DNA of 64,000 nucleotides from Coprinus comatus (taxonomy: Eukaryota; Basidiomycota; Agaricomycetes; Agaricales; Agaricaceae), in contig JAWPGT010000019.1 of NCBI GenBank assembly GCA_034638255.1, forward strand, positions 124,001 to 188,000. Reading direction: 5' to 3'. This document shows, one piece after another, positions 52,090 through 63,987 of this stretch (position 1 is its first letter; every line of letters starts with the position of its first letter). The notes under the pieces were generated by a model. It was not told the origin of the DNA, did not search any database, and saw only the letters and a program-made list of their open reading frames with translations. The position numbers were made by a program, and so were the translations under genes.

Positions 52090-55000
52090 TTATAAATTAT
52101 AAGATCCAATGACCCCAGGTACGACTTCAATACCCAACTCCTCACAAACAACTCTTCCTCTATCTGCCCAATAACTCAATGCACCAGGACGATCAATCCA
52201 TAATGGTACTTCTTTGATTTCCTTTTCCTCTGAATTTTCATTAATAACTATTTCAGGTACTACCACTGATGGAAGATCATCGGATGATGGGACACCAGGT
52301 TCTTTTTCTATTTCTGAAATAGAAGAAGTCGGAGGTGGTGGTAGTGATTCTGAAATTGAATTGACGCTCGGTACCGGTACAGTTACCGATGATGAATCCA
52401 GAGTATCCAAGTTAATTTCGGAAGTAGGTTCTGTTGCTGCTGCTGTTGTTGTGGTCATTGTCGTTGTAGTTGTCATTAATTTCAGCTTTTTCCGAGGACT
52501 CTTGATTACGTCTGATTCTGGTGATGTTGATTTATCCCTCTCACCATCCCTCTCTATATCTTTGTGTTCATCTTTATCCTTAACCTTTGATATAGATGCA
52601 ATGCCTTTAACCAAACCACCAGATCTAACCCAAGAAGCAACATTACTCTCTCTTTTGGCTTGATCCAAAATCCCAATAACAGCTAACAACGTTTCGTCAT
52701 ATCTTCTTCCCGCCCCTACTCCCACCCCTACGCCCCCTCCTGCTACAGAATTAACACCAGAACCGGAAGCAGATGCAGCATCACGAGATTTCGTAAGTTG
52801 TTCAAGTCTCGCTAATTCCTGTCCAGTCCTTTCTTTTTGTTTCGATAATTTTTTAATTTCTTTCTTCTCTTTACGCTTTCTTTTCCTTGATTCACCTAGA
52901 TCTTCTTCTACCACCACTTCATTTTCTCCTTGTACAACAACTCCTTGTTCCTCTGCGGTAATAGCTATAGTTGTAAGCTCGGTTTCCTTCCTATTCACCA
53001 CTTCTCCACCATCGACCTCATCTGCACCAACATCTACCGTAGCAACGTTATCAGGAGTAGGTGCAGCAGCAGCAGCTTTCAACCTAACAACCTCCAAATC
53101 CCTAACACTAACATCCATCTTTCTCATCTCAGCATCATAATCTTTAATACAAAGATGATTAAAAGGTTGTAAACAAGCTTTTAAAGGTGAATCATCCAAT
53201 AATAAAGTCGTTTTAGCCGAATGCCTATCTTCATTATCTTTTCCCTGTGATAATTCATTCCATGGTTTATTGAGATCTTTTATTGTTTGAACTTTCCTTC
53301 CTAACATTATCAAAAACAAAAAAAAACAAAAACATTAGCGAAATGACAACGATAAAAATAATGATGAGGTGAAGGGGGAGGAGGGTAAGGAAGAGGAAAA
53401 AAAAGTATATAACATACCATAATCACTCTGACTCAAACCAAGTTTATCTCTAGCCCAAATATCCTTCAACCCATTCTTCCAAACACCAAAACATTTCTCA
53501 ACCATATCATTAACACTATGAGGTTGAGCTGAACTCCAAACCATAGTATCTAACCAATCCAAAGTTTTAGGATGGAATAAGAATTCTCGGAAACATTCAA
53601 GATAAGGTCTTGGATGAACTGATCGAAGTGCTCTGGGTTGTGTTGGATCGAATTGGGTGTATGGATTTTGTTTATGAGAATGAGAATAGGAATGAGAATA
53701 AGGTTGTCGAGCTGCTCGATGTGGACTACGGAATACTAGAGTTCCGTTTAAATCGAGTACGAGTAGTTTTCGAGCACTGGAGTTGATGTTATTGTTGGAT
53801 AAAGTAAAACTAGGTTCCAAAGATACTTTCAAATAATCTTCACTCGGACCCAACTCTTTCTTCTTCTCTTCTTCTTCCTCATTCGAATTAGATATATTCA
53901 CTTCCCATTCACTTCTTTCAGAAGTTTGAACTTGAGGTGAACGTAAATGAGAATAAAGTCCAGAAGAACCACTTCCAAAACCACCACCGCTACTACTACC
54001 AGCACTATAATCACCTCCATTATAATTACCAACAAACCCACCACTATAACCACCGTGACCATAACCACCACTACGAGGTAACGGACTTCTACTTCTTCTA
54101 CCTTGATTTTGATCATCGTCACGATCACGATTATAATGCCGTCTCTCTCCTTGTCCTCGTTCCCATTCTCTTTCACTATTCCTATCCCAACTTCGTCCTT
54201 GTTGTTGATATGGTCGTTGTTGACGCTGGGATTGAGGTTGAGAAGGTATAGTTAATCTATCTCGATGTTGGAACAACCTCGTTGTCGTCGTCGTTGTTGA
54301 ACCAGTCGTATCGGATGTTTGTTGTTGAAGAGCAGGAGCAGGAGCAGGTTGTTGTCGTTGAGTAGAATATGAAGAAGTATCATTCCGATAACGATATTCA
54401 TCATCTCTTTCTCTATCCCTATCCATATCTCTGTTCCCACCTCTATACCTATCCCCACTTCCTCCTTCTCTACTACCTCTATCTCCATCTCTCGACTCTC
54501 TTAGCCTAGTCCTATCATCATAGTCATGGTCATAGTCATAGTCCTGATCATATTCATTCGAATTTGTTGGGTATCTTCCAGAACCAGAACCAGACCCAGA
54601 ACCAGACCCAGAATCAATACCAGACCGTGTCGAATAAGAAGTAGACGCCAAAGCCGAAGAATGATAACCTCTTCTTTGTCCTCTTCCTCTTCCTTGACTA
54701 TGACCATGACCATGTTGAGATTGAGATGAACAATAAGGTGAATTCGAATTCGATTGACGATATCTTGAATTCCGACTTCGATCAGGACCCATATTTTCTA
54801 CCGAATAGTTATTGAAATTGTTGGAATCTGAGTAACCAGAACCTTCTTTTCCTCTTCTTCCTCCTTCAGTGATGGTATTATTGTTATTCCAACTACTCTC
54901 TTGATTTCCTTCTTGAATGTACTCGTATCTGTTGTCGTAGCCGTTATCGTAACCGCTGACGTTGTAGTCGCGGTTGTAGTTGTGGTCACGGTTGTAGTTG

Positions 55001-55650
55001 TGATTGTTATAAGCGCTACGGTTATAATCGTTATAACCGTAGTTATTCAAATGATACGACCGATTATCGTAACCACCACGCCCACCACTGTATGATGAAG
55101 GTGTAGGTATAGGTGTAGAAGAAGTCGTAATACAAGATTGCGCGTCTTTTTGTTGTTGTTGCTGCTGCGGTTGATGCCTCGAGGACGACACGGAAGAACC
55201 ATAATCATAAGAAGCAGAAGCATCATACCCATACCCGACAAATCCAGAATTAGGATTAGGATTGATTCTGCCTCCTCCTCCTCCTCCTCCTCCTCCTCTT
55301 CCACCACCACCTTCACCACCACTACCGCCTCTTGTTATTCCTCTTCCCCTTACTATTCCTCTACCACCACTTCTCACTATCCCTCTACTCACACCTCTAC
55401 CTCTACCTCTACCTCCATCTCTCCCAACCCCCATTCCTAATCCCAAACTTTGATTCCTTAGTTGACTAATATTGGTATTGGTTGAATAGTCAGAATCATA
55501 TGTACGAATTCCATTGTTCACAATCCCATCTTCATTTCCAGCTCCAGTTCCAGCTCCAGCTCCAGCTCCAGTTCCAGTTCCAGCTCCAGCTCCAGTTCCA
55601 GTTTGTCGAAATCCAGACTGTTGTCCATAACTAGTATAGCGAGGACGCAT
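52090..55650 (-). CDS. FCP1-homology (NIF) domain protein with RG/G/Y-rich IDR
   Basis: HAD-superfamily protein related to RNA polymerase II CTD phosphatases. A start at 55650 (MRPRYTSYGQQSGFRQ) is preferred over 55854, whose extra part is hydrophobic and T-rich. About 600 N-terminal residues are low complexity: GT/GA repeats, RGRG and GGRG runs, YDYD/DYNR, SGSGSG, PQQQQQQ. The FCP1 domain then reads LLVLDLNGTLVFRSP, RPYLECFREFLFHPKTLDWL, MVWSSAQPHSVNDMVEKCFG, and after one intron KTTLLLDDSPLKACLQP. Motif I is DLNGT where phosphatases have DxDGT/DLDET, so the second Asp is Asn. The C-terminal third is Lys/Glu-rich with coiled coil, a Ser/Thr/Pro/Val-rich linker and a short conserved-looking end (PLWIDRPGALSYWADRGR). 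Probable nuclear RNA-related role; catalysis is doubtful. Confidence 0.82.
55535..55605. repeat. GT/GA-encoding hexamer repeat in FCP1-like gene
   Basis: Imperfect tandem AGCTCC/AGTTCC units encode an alternating Gly-Thr/Gly-Ala run near the N-terminus. Length variation is likely between isolates. Confidence 0.6.
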
Positions 55651-57037
55651 TATACCTATACCCGCACCTATACCAGTACCAGTAGCAATATCCAAAGCAA
55701 GAAAAGAAAAAGAACGACGTAACCAAACTAAATTCAAAGACGATGCAATTTTGGGCGAAACAGAAAATGAAAAAAAGAGATGTATAATATACATAATAAA
55801 ATAATAAAATAAAAATATCCCCACTCTATCTGTTGGTATTTGTTTAACTCTCACGCCAAAACCATTACATTAATTACCTCTCTCAAATAAATAAATTACT
55901 CAGTATATACACTACACCCTAGAAACAAAAATCCACATAAATTATCAAAACAACAATGTAACATTATTGTACATTTTTTCTCAAGTTCTTCAAAATAGAC
56001 AAAAGATTATTCCAACACATTATTGAAAAACCATCTTGAAGTTTTTGTCATCTAATGTTTTGATAATATTATAATAGTTTTCTTGGTAGAAGTACAATAA
56101 TTGGGATAGAAAATTGTAATATTATTAAATCCTGATTTAAAAAGTTTTTTTTAGCACACATCTTTATTTTAAGATTATTAAAAAAATTAAATTAAAAATT
56201 AAATAATATTACAATATTCTACTCTAATTATTGTAGCATTTATAAAACACTTTCGTGATATTATCAAAATCTCAAATCACAAAAAATTTATAATAATGTT
56301 TTAATATTCTATCCACATGATCATTTCTTTATTTTGAAGTACTTCAGAAAAAATATACAATATTCGAGAGGAATTATTAAGGATGACTTTTCAATAATAT
56401 CAAGTTATTGTTTTGATAATCCATGTGAATTTTTGTTTCCACAGTGTAGTGTATATGAAGAAACACAAATACCAATATATCTAAATCCTACATCAAGTTG
56501 TCATTACACATTTTTATTCTTACTCAACCAAGCCAGTCACTGAAGCAAATGAAAGGGAGTATCAAATTTGTATTACAACCATGTATCACCCAAACTTTTC
56601 AGTCCTTTGCGATACATACATATCATACCAAACTGAAAACCCTATATAAATTTCGAATCTGAACATCCGAATCCGAATCGTGAAGATGAAGTCTGAATAA
56701 ACCAACGTACTATCACAATAAAATGTCCATAACATATGCCCAAAAACAGATGAAAGAAAAAAATATCCAACCACTTTTTTTTTCCTTTCTTTTCCCCCAA
56801 GTGAACTACAAACGAAAGAAACGAAAAGCGGGGTATAAAAAAGAGATGAAAAGAAAAGAAAAGAAAAGAAAAGAAAAGTTTTTTTTTTTTGCCAATTCGA
56901 CGTTAACGTTCAAACGTTCAACTCGTGAATAATAACAAATTTTTCTTCTCTCATTTTGGGCTTTTTTTTTTTGAACCATTTCCGATTCCTTGATACCATA
57001 GATGGAAATTGGAGAGATTGAGGATTTCTAAAACCAA
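55651..57037. other. Very AT-rich spacer, 1.4 kb
   Basis: Strongly AT-rich with many A and T runs, no supported gene. The segment 55860-56560 in particular has almost no GC clusters. It separates two minus-strand genes and holds the FCP1-like promoter. Microsatellite AAAAG lies inside. Confidence 0.5.
56848..56880. repeat. (AAAAG)n microsatellite
   Basis: Six or so AAAAG units followed by a poly(T) tract. A polymorphic locus is likely. Confidence 0.7.
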
Positions 57038-58376
57038 TCAAATGGTCCTCTACAAAACCTAAACAACACACTCAAAAAATTAAAATTAAAATCATACACA
57101 CCTTGACCGAAACCCATTGAATAACAACATCTTGAATTTGTTTCTGTAATGCCTCATGACATAACACACAAGTCAAATGCTCCGTCAACGGATTGAGTGC
57201 ATTTTGCATACTGTGCGTTGACAATTCTACCCATATTAGTATCCATTAATATCACAAATATAAATGAGACAAGGGGAAAGCAACATGTTGGGTGAAGAAG
57301 ATAAAATGATTCCAGAATTCGTAAAACAATCCATAAAAAACAATTATAAAAGTAATGGACGCACCAGGCCTAGCATCCCAAACTAGGTAAGCCGAAACCA
57401 ACGCCCAAGCCCTCGTCAACATTTTCTGATCCGCAAACGAACACTCTTTTGTTGGAGCATGTGGATGAGGTGGTTGCAATAGTATATCTTTCAACTTGTT
57501 AAACCTGTCCAAATGTAAACATAATAACCTCTTCAAATATACTGCTCCCATCTTTTGAGCCAGTTCGTCCGGTAAATTTGACAAAGGAAATGATAAGAGA
57601 TGTGATGATGTTGTTACGGCCAATTCATATAAATCATATTTCCCCGCTACGGCATATATTTCAAGTGGATGAAGAGGTGCATGGGTCAAAAGAAGATTGT
57701 ACAAAGGTGTCTTCGGGATGATATGGATTTTCGGGTCAATGTCATAAAAGGTTAGGCGATCGACCGCTGTAAGCAAAGTATCGAAAGTAGGCAAGTGTTG
57801 TGCAGAAGATGTTCCGTAAAGCATGTGTAAAATGACATTCAAGACGGCGGATGCTTCCGGTATATGAATAATGCCATCTGGGTAGCCGGCGTCTGTGAAT
57901 GGAGAAGAAAAGGTGCTAGAAGCATAGTGTTGTTGGTCCTCGACGATACGACAGAACGCATTTGGGGATCCGCTAGTTAGCATCTGCGAATGAACGTAAA
58001 ACAAGACCATGTCCGAGCTAGAGAAGATGAGGTCTGGGTCCACGATGTGTGCGGCGGGATGAAAAGCAGTTGAAACGGAGACGGTGATATAACCCTCATT
58101 GGGTTGAATAGGATTCCCTACGGAAGGGGGGGAAGAGGAATCTGATGGCTAGTTTCTATTAAAGTCAGATTTGTGTTGGATAGGGATGTAACTAACCGCG
58201 GGAGTAGGTAAGTGGCCATATGGGGTGGGTGAAGGACCAGGAAAGTGAAGCTGAGTTGGAGAGAGGTAATCGTCCTTGGATTGAATATGAACAACGATGT
58301 ATATGGGTGGTTAATCCAGCCCTACCAGTGACATAGCGCCGTCCATGAGTGATGGAAAGATGATTGATAGGTCCAT
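57038..58376 (-). CDS. BTB/POZ-domain protein
   Basis: Agaricomycete BTB protein, likely a protein-protein adaptor. Exon 1 is MDLSIIFPSLMDGAMSL; two small exons give Pro/Ser-rich sequence, then the BTB fold reads FHPAAHIVDPDLIFSSSDMV, LFYVHSQMLTSGSPNAF, IIHIPEASAVLNVILHMLYG, AVDRLTFYDI, LLTHAPLHPLEIYAVAGKYD, LYELAVTTSSHLLSFPL. The C-terminal exon encodes THSMQNALNPLTEHLTCVLC, a helix and a short end WVSVKRTI with stop at 57038-57040. The Cys-His-Cys pair in CVLCHEAL may bind metal. No Kelch or MATH domain. Many such genes occur per genome and the partner is unknown. Divergent from the F-box-like gene at 59071. Confidence 0.82.
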
Positions 58377-59070
58377 GATTGTGGGCGAAGAGGACTCGCG
58401 ATGAATGAAAGTAGACTACGTGCTATATACCCCTCTGACAGACTTCAAAGTGGTGCTGTGGTGAACTTTCATGACGAGGGTCATTTATTCTCCGCGACAA
58501 CAAGTCATGACGTCAAACGTGATGCTCCATCCACCTCCCACATAATGGCTAGGGCAGGCTAGGGCTGCTGACTAATCGATATGTGTTTTTTTTAAAAGTC
58601 CTCGGAGATATCACATCAAAACATGGAGAACACACTCCGATCGTCCCTTGCTAACCACCAACGTAGGCTGATCTTCCGAGAAGAACAGGAAGAATGGCAG
58701 TAAAAACCGGACCGACTTTGGTCCAGACCAACGCTCGTATATTATATTGCGGGATGAATGACTATTTTTGAATAATCTATATCAGATAACATACCCTCGG
58801 ACGACGACTAACATTGAAACTTACCGAGGTTACAGACTGTTCCGAGGGTATAGCTAGTCCAACCGGCTATGGCGACATTCCCAGTCCTCCGAGTTGCTCT
58901 TCTCACAACCCCTCATCTTCAACCATACTCAACGCCTTCATCAAGGGACTGCTGTCACAACCCCGAAAGCCAGTCCTCTTCATCCCACTGCTTTTCCACC
59001 GGAAGAGGCTTTTCTTCACTTCCATCTTCTATCTCGGACAGGACCCTTAAACCCTGCAAAACCATCAAAT
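58377..59070. promoter_or_regulatory. Divergent promoter region, BTB and F-box-like genes
   Basis: 694-nt spacer between divergent starts at 58376 (minus) and 59071 (plus). It contains a TGACGTCA palindrome at 58508-58515, 132 nt from the BTB start. Frames of 76-99 codons at 58814-59099 overlap one another and have no domain. Confidence 0.45.
58508..58515. promoter_or_regulatory. CRE-like palindrome TGACGTCA
   Basis: Perfect CRE/ATF palindrome in the BTB 5' flank. Binding by a bZIP factor is an inference from sequence alone. Confidence 0.3.
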
Positions 59071-61545
59071 ATGGATCTTCCTGGGCTCCTCCCAAATGAT
59101 GTCCTCAGACTCATCTTTGAAGAAACTGTAAACCAGGACAAACGTAAAGCCGTAAAATACGCTTTGATTTGCAAGCTTGTTCGTACTTGGTAAGCTTATT
59201 CCTCTCCCAGAATCTATATATTCACCCATATCTCTCGTAGGGTTGAAATAGTATTATATCAAGATGTCCACCTCTACCGCGAACGCACCATTCGTCGGTT
59301 CCTTCGAACACTAGAATCTTCTGATAAACCGCACTCATACTTCTCCACCCACGTTAAATCCCTCTCTATAGTCTATGACAAAAAAACTATCAACTACAAC
59401 ATCAAAATTCTTTCAATCTGTAACGGAGTCCAGAACCTCACGATATGGGCTGTTCCAAACCAATTTCAAACTACCCAGACTCTTGACTACTCGTATCATT
59501 CCGCTGTCAACGCTCACTTCTTGGATCATTCTCATCTATTTATGCCATCGCATTCTTCTCAGCACACAACAGAAGCAGATTTCATACTTCCTTCTTTTCA
59601 TTTATCTCCGCCTTCATCATTGAATTCCACTTCTACCTCAACATCATCCTCCACTCATTCACATTTTTCAACTACTTTTTCTTTTCCAATAATAAACCCA
59701 AACTTTAATATCAACAACGAACTATACAACTATTACCAAACTCTCCAAAATCATACCAGACCAATCCAACTATCAATATCCATTCAACATCCATTATATA
59801 TTCTATTACCTAATGGACCAACGAATTCACCATGGAGTTTAATGAAAGCTTCACCTCATTTTGGATTCGAGCTGTTTGAGAATGTCAAATATTTGTCCAT
59901 TGTTAATAATTGGAATGATTGGGTTGGTTGGAGTTGGAGTTGGATTGAACCGAAGAGTGGGTTTGAAGGGTTGAAGTTGTTGAGATTGAGGCAGTGGAGA
60001 GGTGATGATGATGATGATGATAATGGAGATCAATATGGGGATGACGATGAAGATGAGAATATGGATGGGGATGGGGATTTGAAAATGAACCCTGAAGATG
60101 ATGATGGTACAAGAATTAGAAGAAAAAAGAAGAACCGGAATTTATCTCGGGATGATACTATCAATATGAATATGAAAACGGATACCAATTCAAATTCAAA
60201 TTCAACAATCAGGTTTTTACCTCAAGTTACGCATCTTTCTCTAGATCTTCAAGTTGGAAAAACTTTTATTTCGACTTCGGTATTCAATACCAATGGATCT
60301 AGTATTACGCCGAGTCTTGCAACTACAACTACCTCTTCCGCTTCCTACCCTACCCCGACCCTAACACCAACAAACTCCACCACCTCCAATTCTAATTCCA
60401 ATTCTAACTCCTACCCCAATTCCAACTCCAACTCCAACTCCAACTCCAACTCGACTTCAACTTCGACTTTGACATCAACAAGACAAATCCGTCATCGAAA
60501 AATGATAGAATCAACAAGTCAAACAATCTCTTCAATCCTAACAAGTCCAGAACTTGAAAATCTTGAAGTGTTGTTGTGTATACTTTCATTTGATGATGAA
60601 CCTTTGGAAACTGCTTTTGAAATTAGAGAGAGGGTTGAGATTTTTTTATGGAATTGGAATCAGGATCGGAATCTTCATCGGAATCATCATTGGAGTGGGA
60701 GTGAGAGTGGGAATGGGAATCAAAACTTTCGGAATCAAAATCAAACTCGGAGTCAGAATTGGGATCGACGGAATTGTGATTTTTATTCGACAAATTTGAA
60801 CTCGAATTCACATCCTCGGGACACTCGTCCATCTCACGTGTATGATTCCTATACTACCCAACCCCCTGGACTTGAACCTGAACCTGAACCTGAACCTGAA
60901 TCCGGATTATTTAATAATTTCGGATTCAATGCTCATACTTCTAATGCCACCGGAACAGGATATGGATATGGAAGTAATCCAATTACAGGAATTGGTGAAC
61001 ATTATCATCATCATTATGAGGACGAAAACAATAACCACTATAACTCAAATCACGCCCATAATTCCAATCATAATTCACCAACATCTTATACTTCCACTTT
61101 ATCCTACACCAATGCGTCACCTTATAACACTCACATCTATACCCATACCTACAATTACGATCTACCCAACACCAACGCCAATTCCACCTCCGTTCCTACT
61201 TCTTCCTCCACCTCCACCTCTACGTCTACTTCTACCTCCACTTCTACTTCTATCACTAACACATTGATTCAAAAACTAGTATTCGCACATGATGCGGAAC
61301 CATTCAAAAATCGAGAAGCAGGATCATCTAAAGTTGAAAGAATGTGGAAGAATGCTGAAGATGTTGTGAAGTTTAGAATGATACATGGTTCAAATTCCAA
61401 TTCAAGTGCTGGGTTAGGGAATGGGTTTAAGAGATCAGAATCAAAATCAAAGTCAAAATCAAAGTCAAAGTCAAAGTCAAAGTTGGGGTTTATTATGGAG
61501 TCTGGGGTAAGAGATGGAATTGGAGGTGAGTCGATTTTGATTTGA
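59071..61545 (+). CDS. F-box-like protein with extreme low-complexity inserts
   Basis: Exon 1 holds the F-box core MDLPGLLPNDVLRLIFEETV then KRKAVKYALICKLVRTW, spliced across a 51-nt intron to VEIVLYQDVHLYRERTIRRF, LRTLESSDKPH, and leucine-rich blocks THVKSLSIVYDKK, GVQNLTIWAVPNQF, NVKYLSIVNNWNDW, EGLKLLRLRQWRG. This layout (F-box plus repeats) is a known agaricomycete family. Oddity: the second half is filled with runs of Asn-Ser, Ser-Thr, Asp and Glu-Pro, (for example DDDDDD, NSNSNSNS, STSTSTST, EPEPEPEPE, SKSKSKSK) coded by simple sequence repeats. Real blocks return between them (THLSLDLQVGKTF, LENLEVLLCILSFDDEP, LIQKLVFAHDAEPFK). The total is about 810 residues. Likely SCF adaptor; target unknown. 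Confidence 0.8.
60394..60480. repeat. Simple-sequence repeat coding Asn-Ser run
   Basis: Tandem TCCAAC/TCTAAT-type hexamers in frame with the F-box-like CDS, giving a long alternating Asn-Ser then Ser-Thr tract. Confidence 0.7.
61441..61480. repeat. Simple-sequence repeat coding Ser-Lys run
   Basis: Tandem TCAAAA/TCAAAG hexamers near the 3' end of the F-box-like CDS encode seven or more Ser-Lys pairs. Confidence 0.7.
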
Positions 61546-62138
61546 TTTTTTTTTTTTTTTATCGTTTAAAAAAACCTGGATTTCTGACGCTTGGTCTTTT
61601 TTTTTTTTTGTTGTTGGGATAGAACCGTACATCATTCAATTATGAATATGATTTTTTTTATTTCATATATATGCTTTTTTTCTATATATGTATTGTGATT
61701 ATTAAGGTGGATGCTCGTTGATGGAAACGGGTTTTGGTGAATGTGTTTCATTTTGGGTAAATATATATTGACTACGTATGAATATATCGTAGTGTGATGG
61801 GTCTGGGTTTTTTATGTTTTTTTTTTCTTTCATCCTCGCCAAGGTTTTGGTTTTTATTATTAGTTGTAGTATGTTTTCGGAGTTCCACAATACCTTCCTA
61901 ACTCATTTTTTTCCTATCTTTCAAGTTATTCTCTCTTTTTTTTTCATTGGGTTTTATTTCATCTTCATTTTCATATCGATCATCGTTCAATTTTTCATTA
62001 TTTTTCGGGTATATAATCTTAGGTCCTTTCAGGAAATAGTATACATATATCATACTAGAACATACAAAAAAAAATAACAAAAAAAAAACAAAACAAATGG
62101 GAGTGGTTTTTATTTTTCACTTTTATTTCATTTATGAA
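61546..62138. other. T-rich intergenic, convergent 3' flanks
   Basis: Many T runs (for example 61546-61560, 61600-61610) and A runs at about 62068-62095. No gene supported; hydrophobic frames here come from T-rich codons. Confidence 0.5.
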
Positions 62139-63887
62139 TCATGGTCGAGTAGGATAAAAAGCTGAAGTAGGTGAAGGAGCAACACCGAATGATAACATAG
62201 TAAAATAAACTGTTTCCGTCAGTGAGAAATAATATTTCTTTATGAATTCCACCGTATCCTATTCAAATCAATGAGTATATCTGATATTTGATATTGGTAT
62301 CATGAGGCGCGAGCAAAAGGCCAAGGTATATATATAAAAAAAACAGACGAGAAAAAAAAAACTCACATCCAAAAGATCAACACAAGGTCCATGATCAACA
62401 GGATACGGTCTTCTTGAATCCAATTCAACCAACCTCATACCTTCAAGTTTAAATTCTACATTATTTATAGGATTTTCAGCATCCCATTTAGCTTTAATAG
62501 CAGCTACCATTTGATCTACTCTTGATGGTGGTGGAGCTGGTGGTGGAATGTAATTGATTCTTGGTTTCTTGGTTTGTCCACTGGTTCCACTACCACCACT
62601 TCCACTTTGATTACCACTTCCACTACCACTTGCGTTGTTTTGATTTCGTTTCCATTCTTCTTCTAATTCCTTATCGCGTTTATCTTGAAGTATAATCGGA
62701 TCAGGAACAGCTACAAAACAACTATAATGATATTTAGTTTTTTCTTCTTCATCATTTATTGGCTTTTGATCTATTTTGATTTTTGAGAGTCGGGTAGGTG
62801 GATAGAATGATGGAAGTGGTTTGAATGATGAGAATAATGTGGTTGTGGATAATAGTTTTGCTTTTTCTTCGGGTGTCTTATCTATAAGTGTTTGCGTGAG
62901 CACTACGAATAATGATATATATTTATATTTAGGGAAAGTGCGTGAAAGAGTCGATGGAGGTGAATGAAAGAAGGGGAATGAAAATTCGATTTCGATTTCG
63001 AAATAGAATTACCTTTGCATTGATCAATGAATTTTTGAAGAGGACTATTGGGAGCATATGTTACGGATGCCTATAGTGTTGTGCCCAATAGCAAGAAAGT
63101 AAAGTTTGAACAAGATGTTAGTGAAAAATCAAGCTGTCAAGGTAACCTGGGGATACGGGTACGAGTATGACGGGTGCGCGTGGAAATGATAAGATAAAAA
63201 GACAATGACAACTGACATTAGCAATAGCATTGATCAACGCAACGGTTCCACACTGATTTTCCGTCTGATCATATACACGTCAAATAAGAATGGAATCCCC
63301 GAGTTCAGCGAAGATATAAATATAACCAACGAAAAAGAATACGTACCTCTTGTTTGATGAAAAATAAACTGTCGTCAATGGGATACTGTCCATCCATAAC
63401 AATCGTCGCATCTTGAGATACATGTTTATCTTTGATAGGCGTGTTATCTGGGAATAGTAGAATAACAGCTTTGGTTGGTTGAGGAACGATGCTTAAAAAC
63501 TATTTCAATAAAAAGATGAATGTTAGGTAGAATAATATCGATGTGAAACTCACATCATCGTCAATCCCATACACATCAACAAACCTATCTTTCTTAACAA
63601 TCAATCCGGCTTGTTCTGCCCACTACACAGAGAAAATCACGAACTGTTAAACATAGAACAAAAGAAAAGAACAATTACCGAATTAAAGACCTATAGCAAA
63701 TACATAGCCTCCATGTTAACATGACGGTGATTTCGAATAAAGTTATGTATGAATACAAATACTGAACCTCAGTATTAGCTTCTACAGGTATCCATTGTGT
63801 TGTATTCGTGAGATCTTCTTCCTTGTTTTTACCTGCTGTTGTTGTTTGATCCTCTGTGTTGGTAATTGGGGCTGATGTTGAGGTCAT
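62139..63887 (-). CDS. UCH-family deubiquitinase, UCHL3/Yuh1-like
   Basis: Peptidase C12, the short UCH type that trims small adducts from ubiquitin or NEDD8. N-terminus MTSTSAPITNTEDQ, then WIPVEANTE, WAEQAGLIVKKDRFVDVYGI, IVPQPTKAVILLFPDN. The catalytic Cys is in IQNQCGTVALINAIANV, followed by YAPNSPLQKFIDQC; the His is in KYHYSCFVAV; the Asp is in LVELDSRRPYPVDHGPCV. The last exon ends DTVEFIKKYYFSLTE and a short tail, stop at 62139-62141. Oddity: about 95 residues lie between the catalytic His and Asp, instead of about 15 in UCHL3, including a Gly/Ser-rich run (ASGSGSGNQSGSGGSG), a Pro run and a helix. The active-site Ala of the usual NACG is Gln (NQCG). At least seven exons. A CRE-like palindrome lies upstream. 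Confidence 0.85.
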
Positions 63888-63979
63888 TTACGATTGCTTG
63901 CGTATTACAGGATGATGATCTGGAGAGACCTATTACGAATTTGGGGGGAGAGGCGTTTTCCCAAATCCAATCGCTCACA

Positions 63980-63987
63980 TGACGTCA
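63980..63987. promoter_or_regulatory. CRE-like palindrome TGACGTCA
   Basis: Perfect palindrome 93 nt upstream of the UCHL3-like start codon, a good position for a promoter element. Function inferred only. Confidence 0.35.

Noticed and set aside
53898..55453. Several open frames on both strands across the FCP1-like repeats
   Set aside because: Shadows of the in-frame simple repeats; compositions such as Ile/Val or Pro/Leu runs follow from the repeat units.
55651..55854. Upstream in-frame start of the FCP1-like gene
   Set aside because: Adds a hydrophobic, T-rich stretch with no family support; the Met at 55650 begins the low-complexity arm cleanly.
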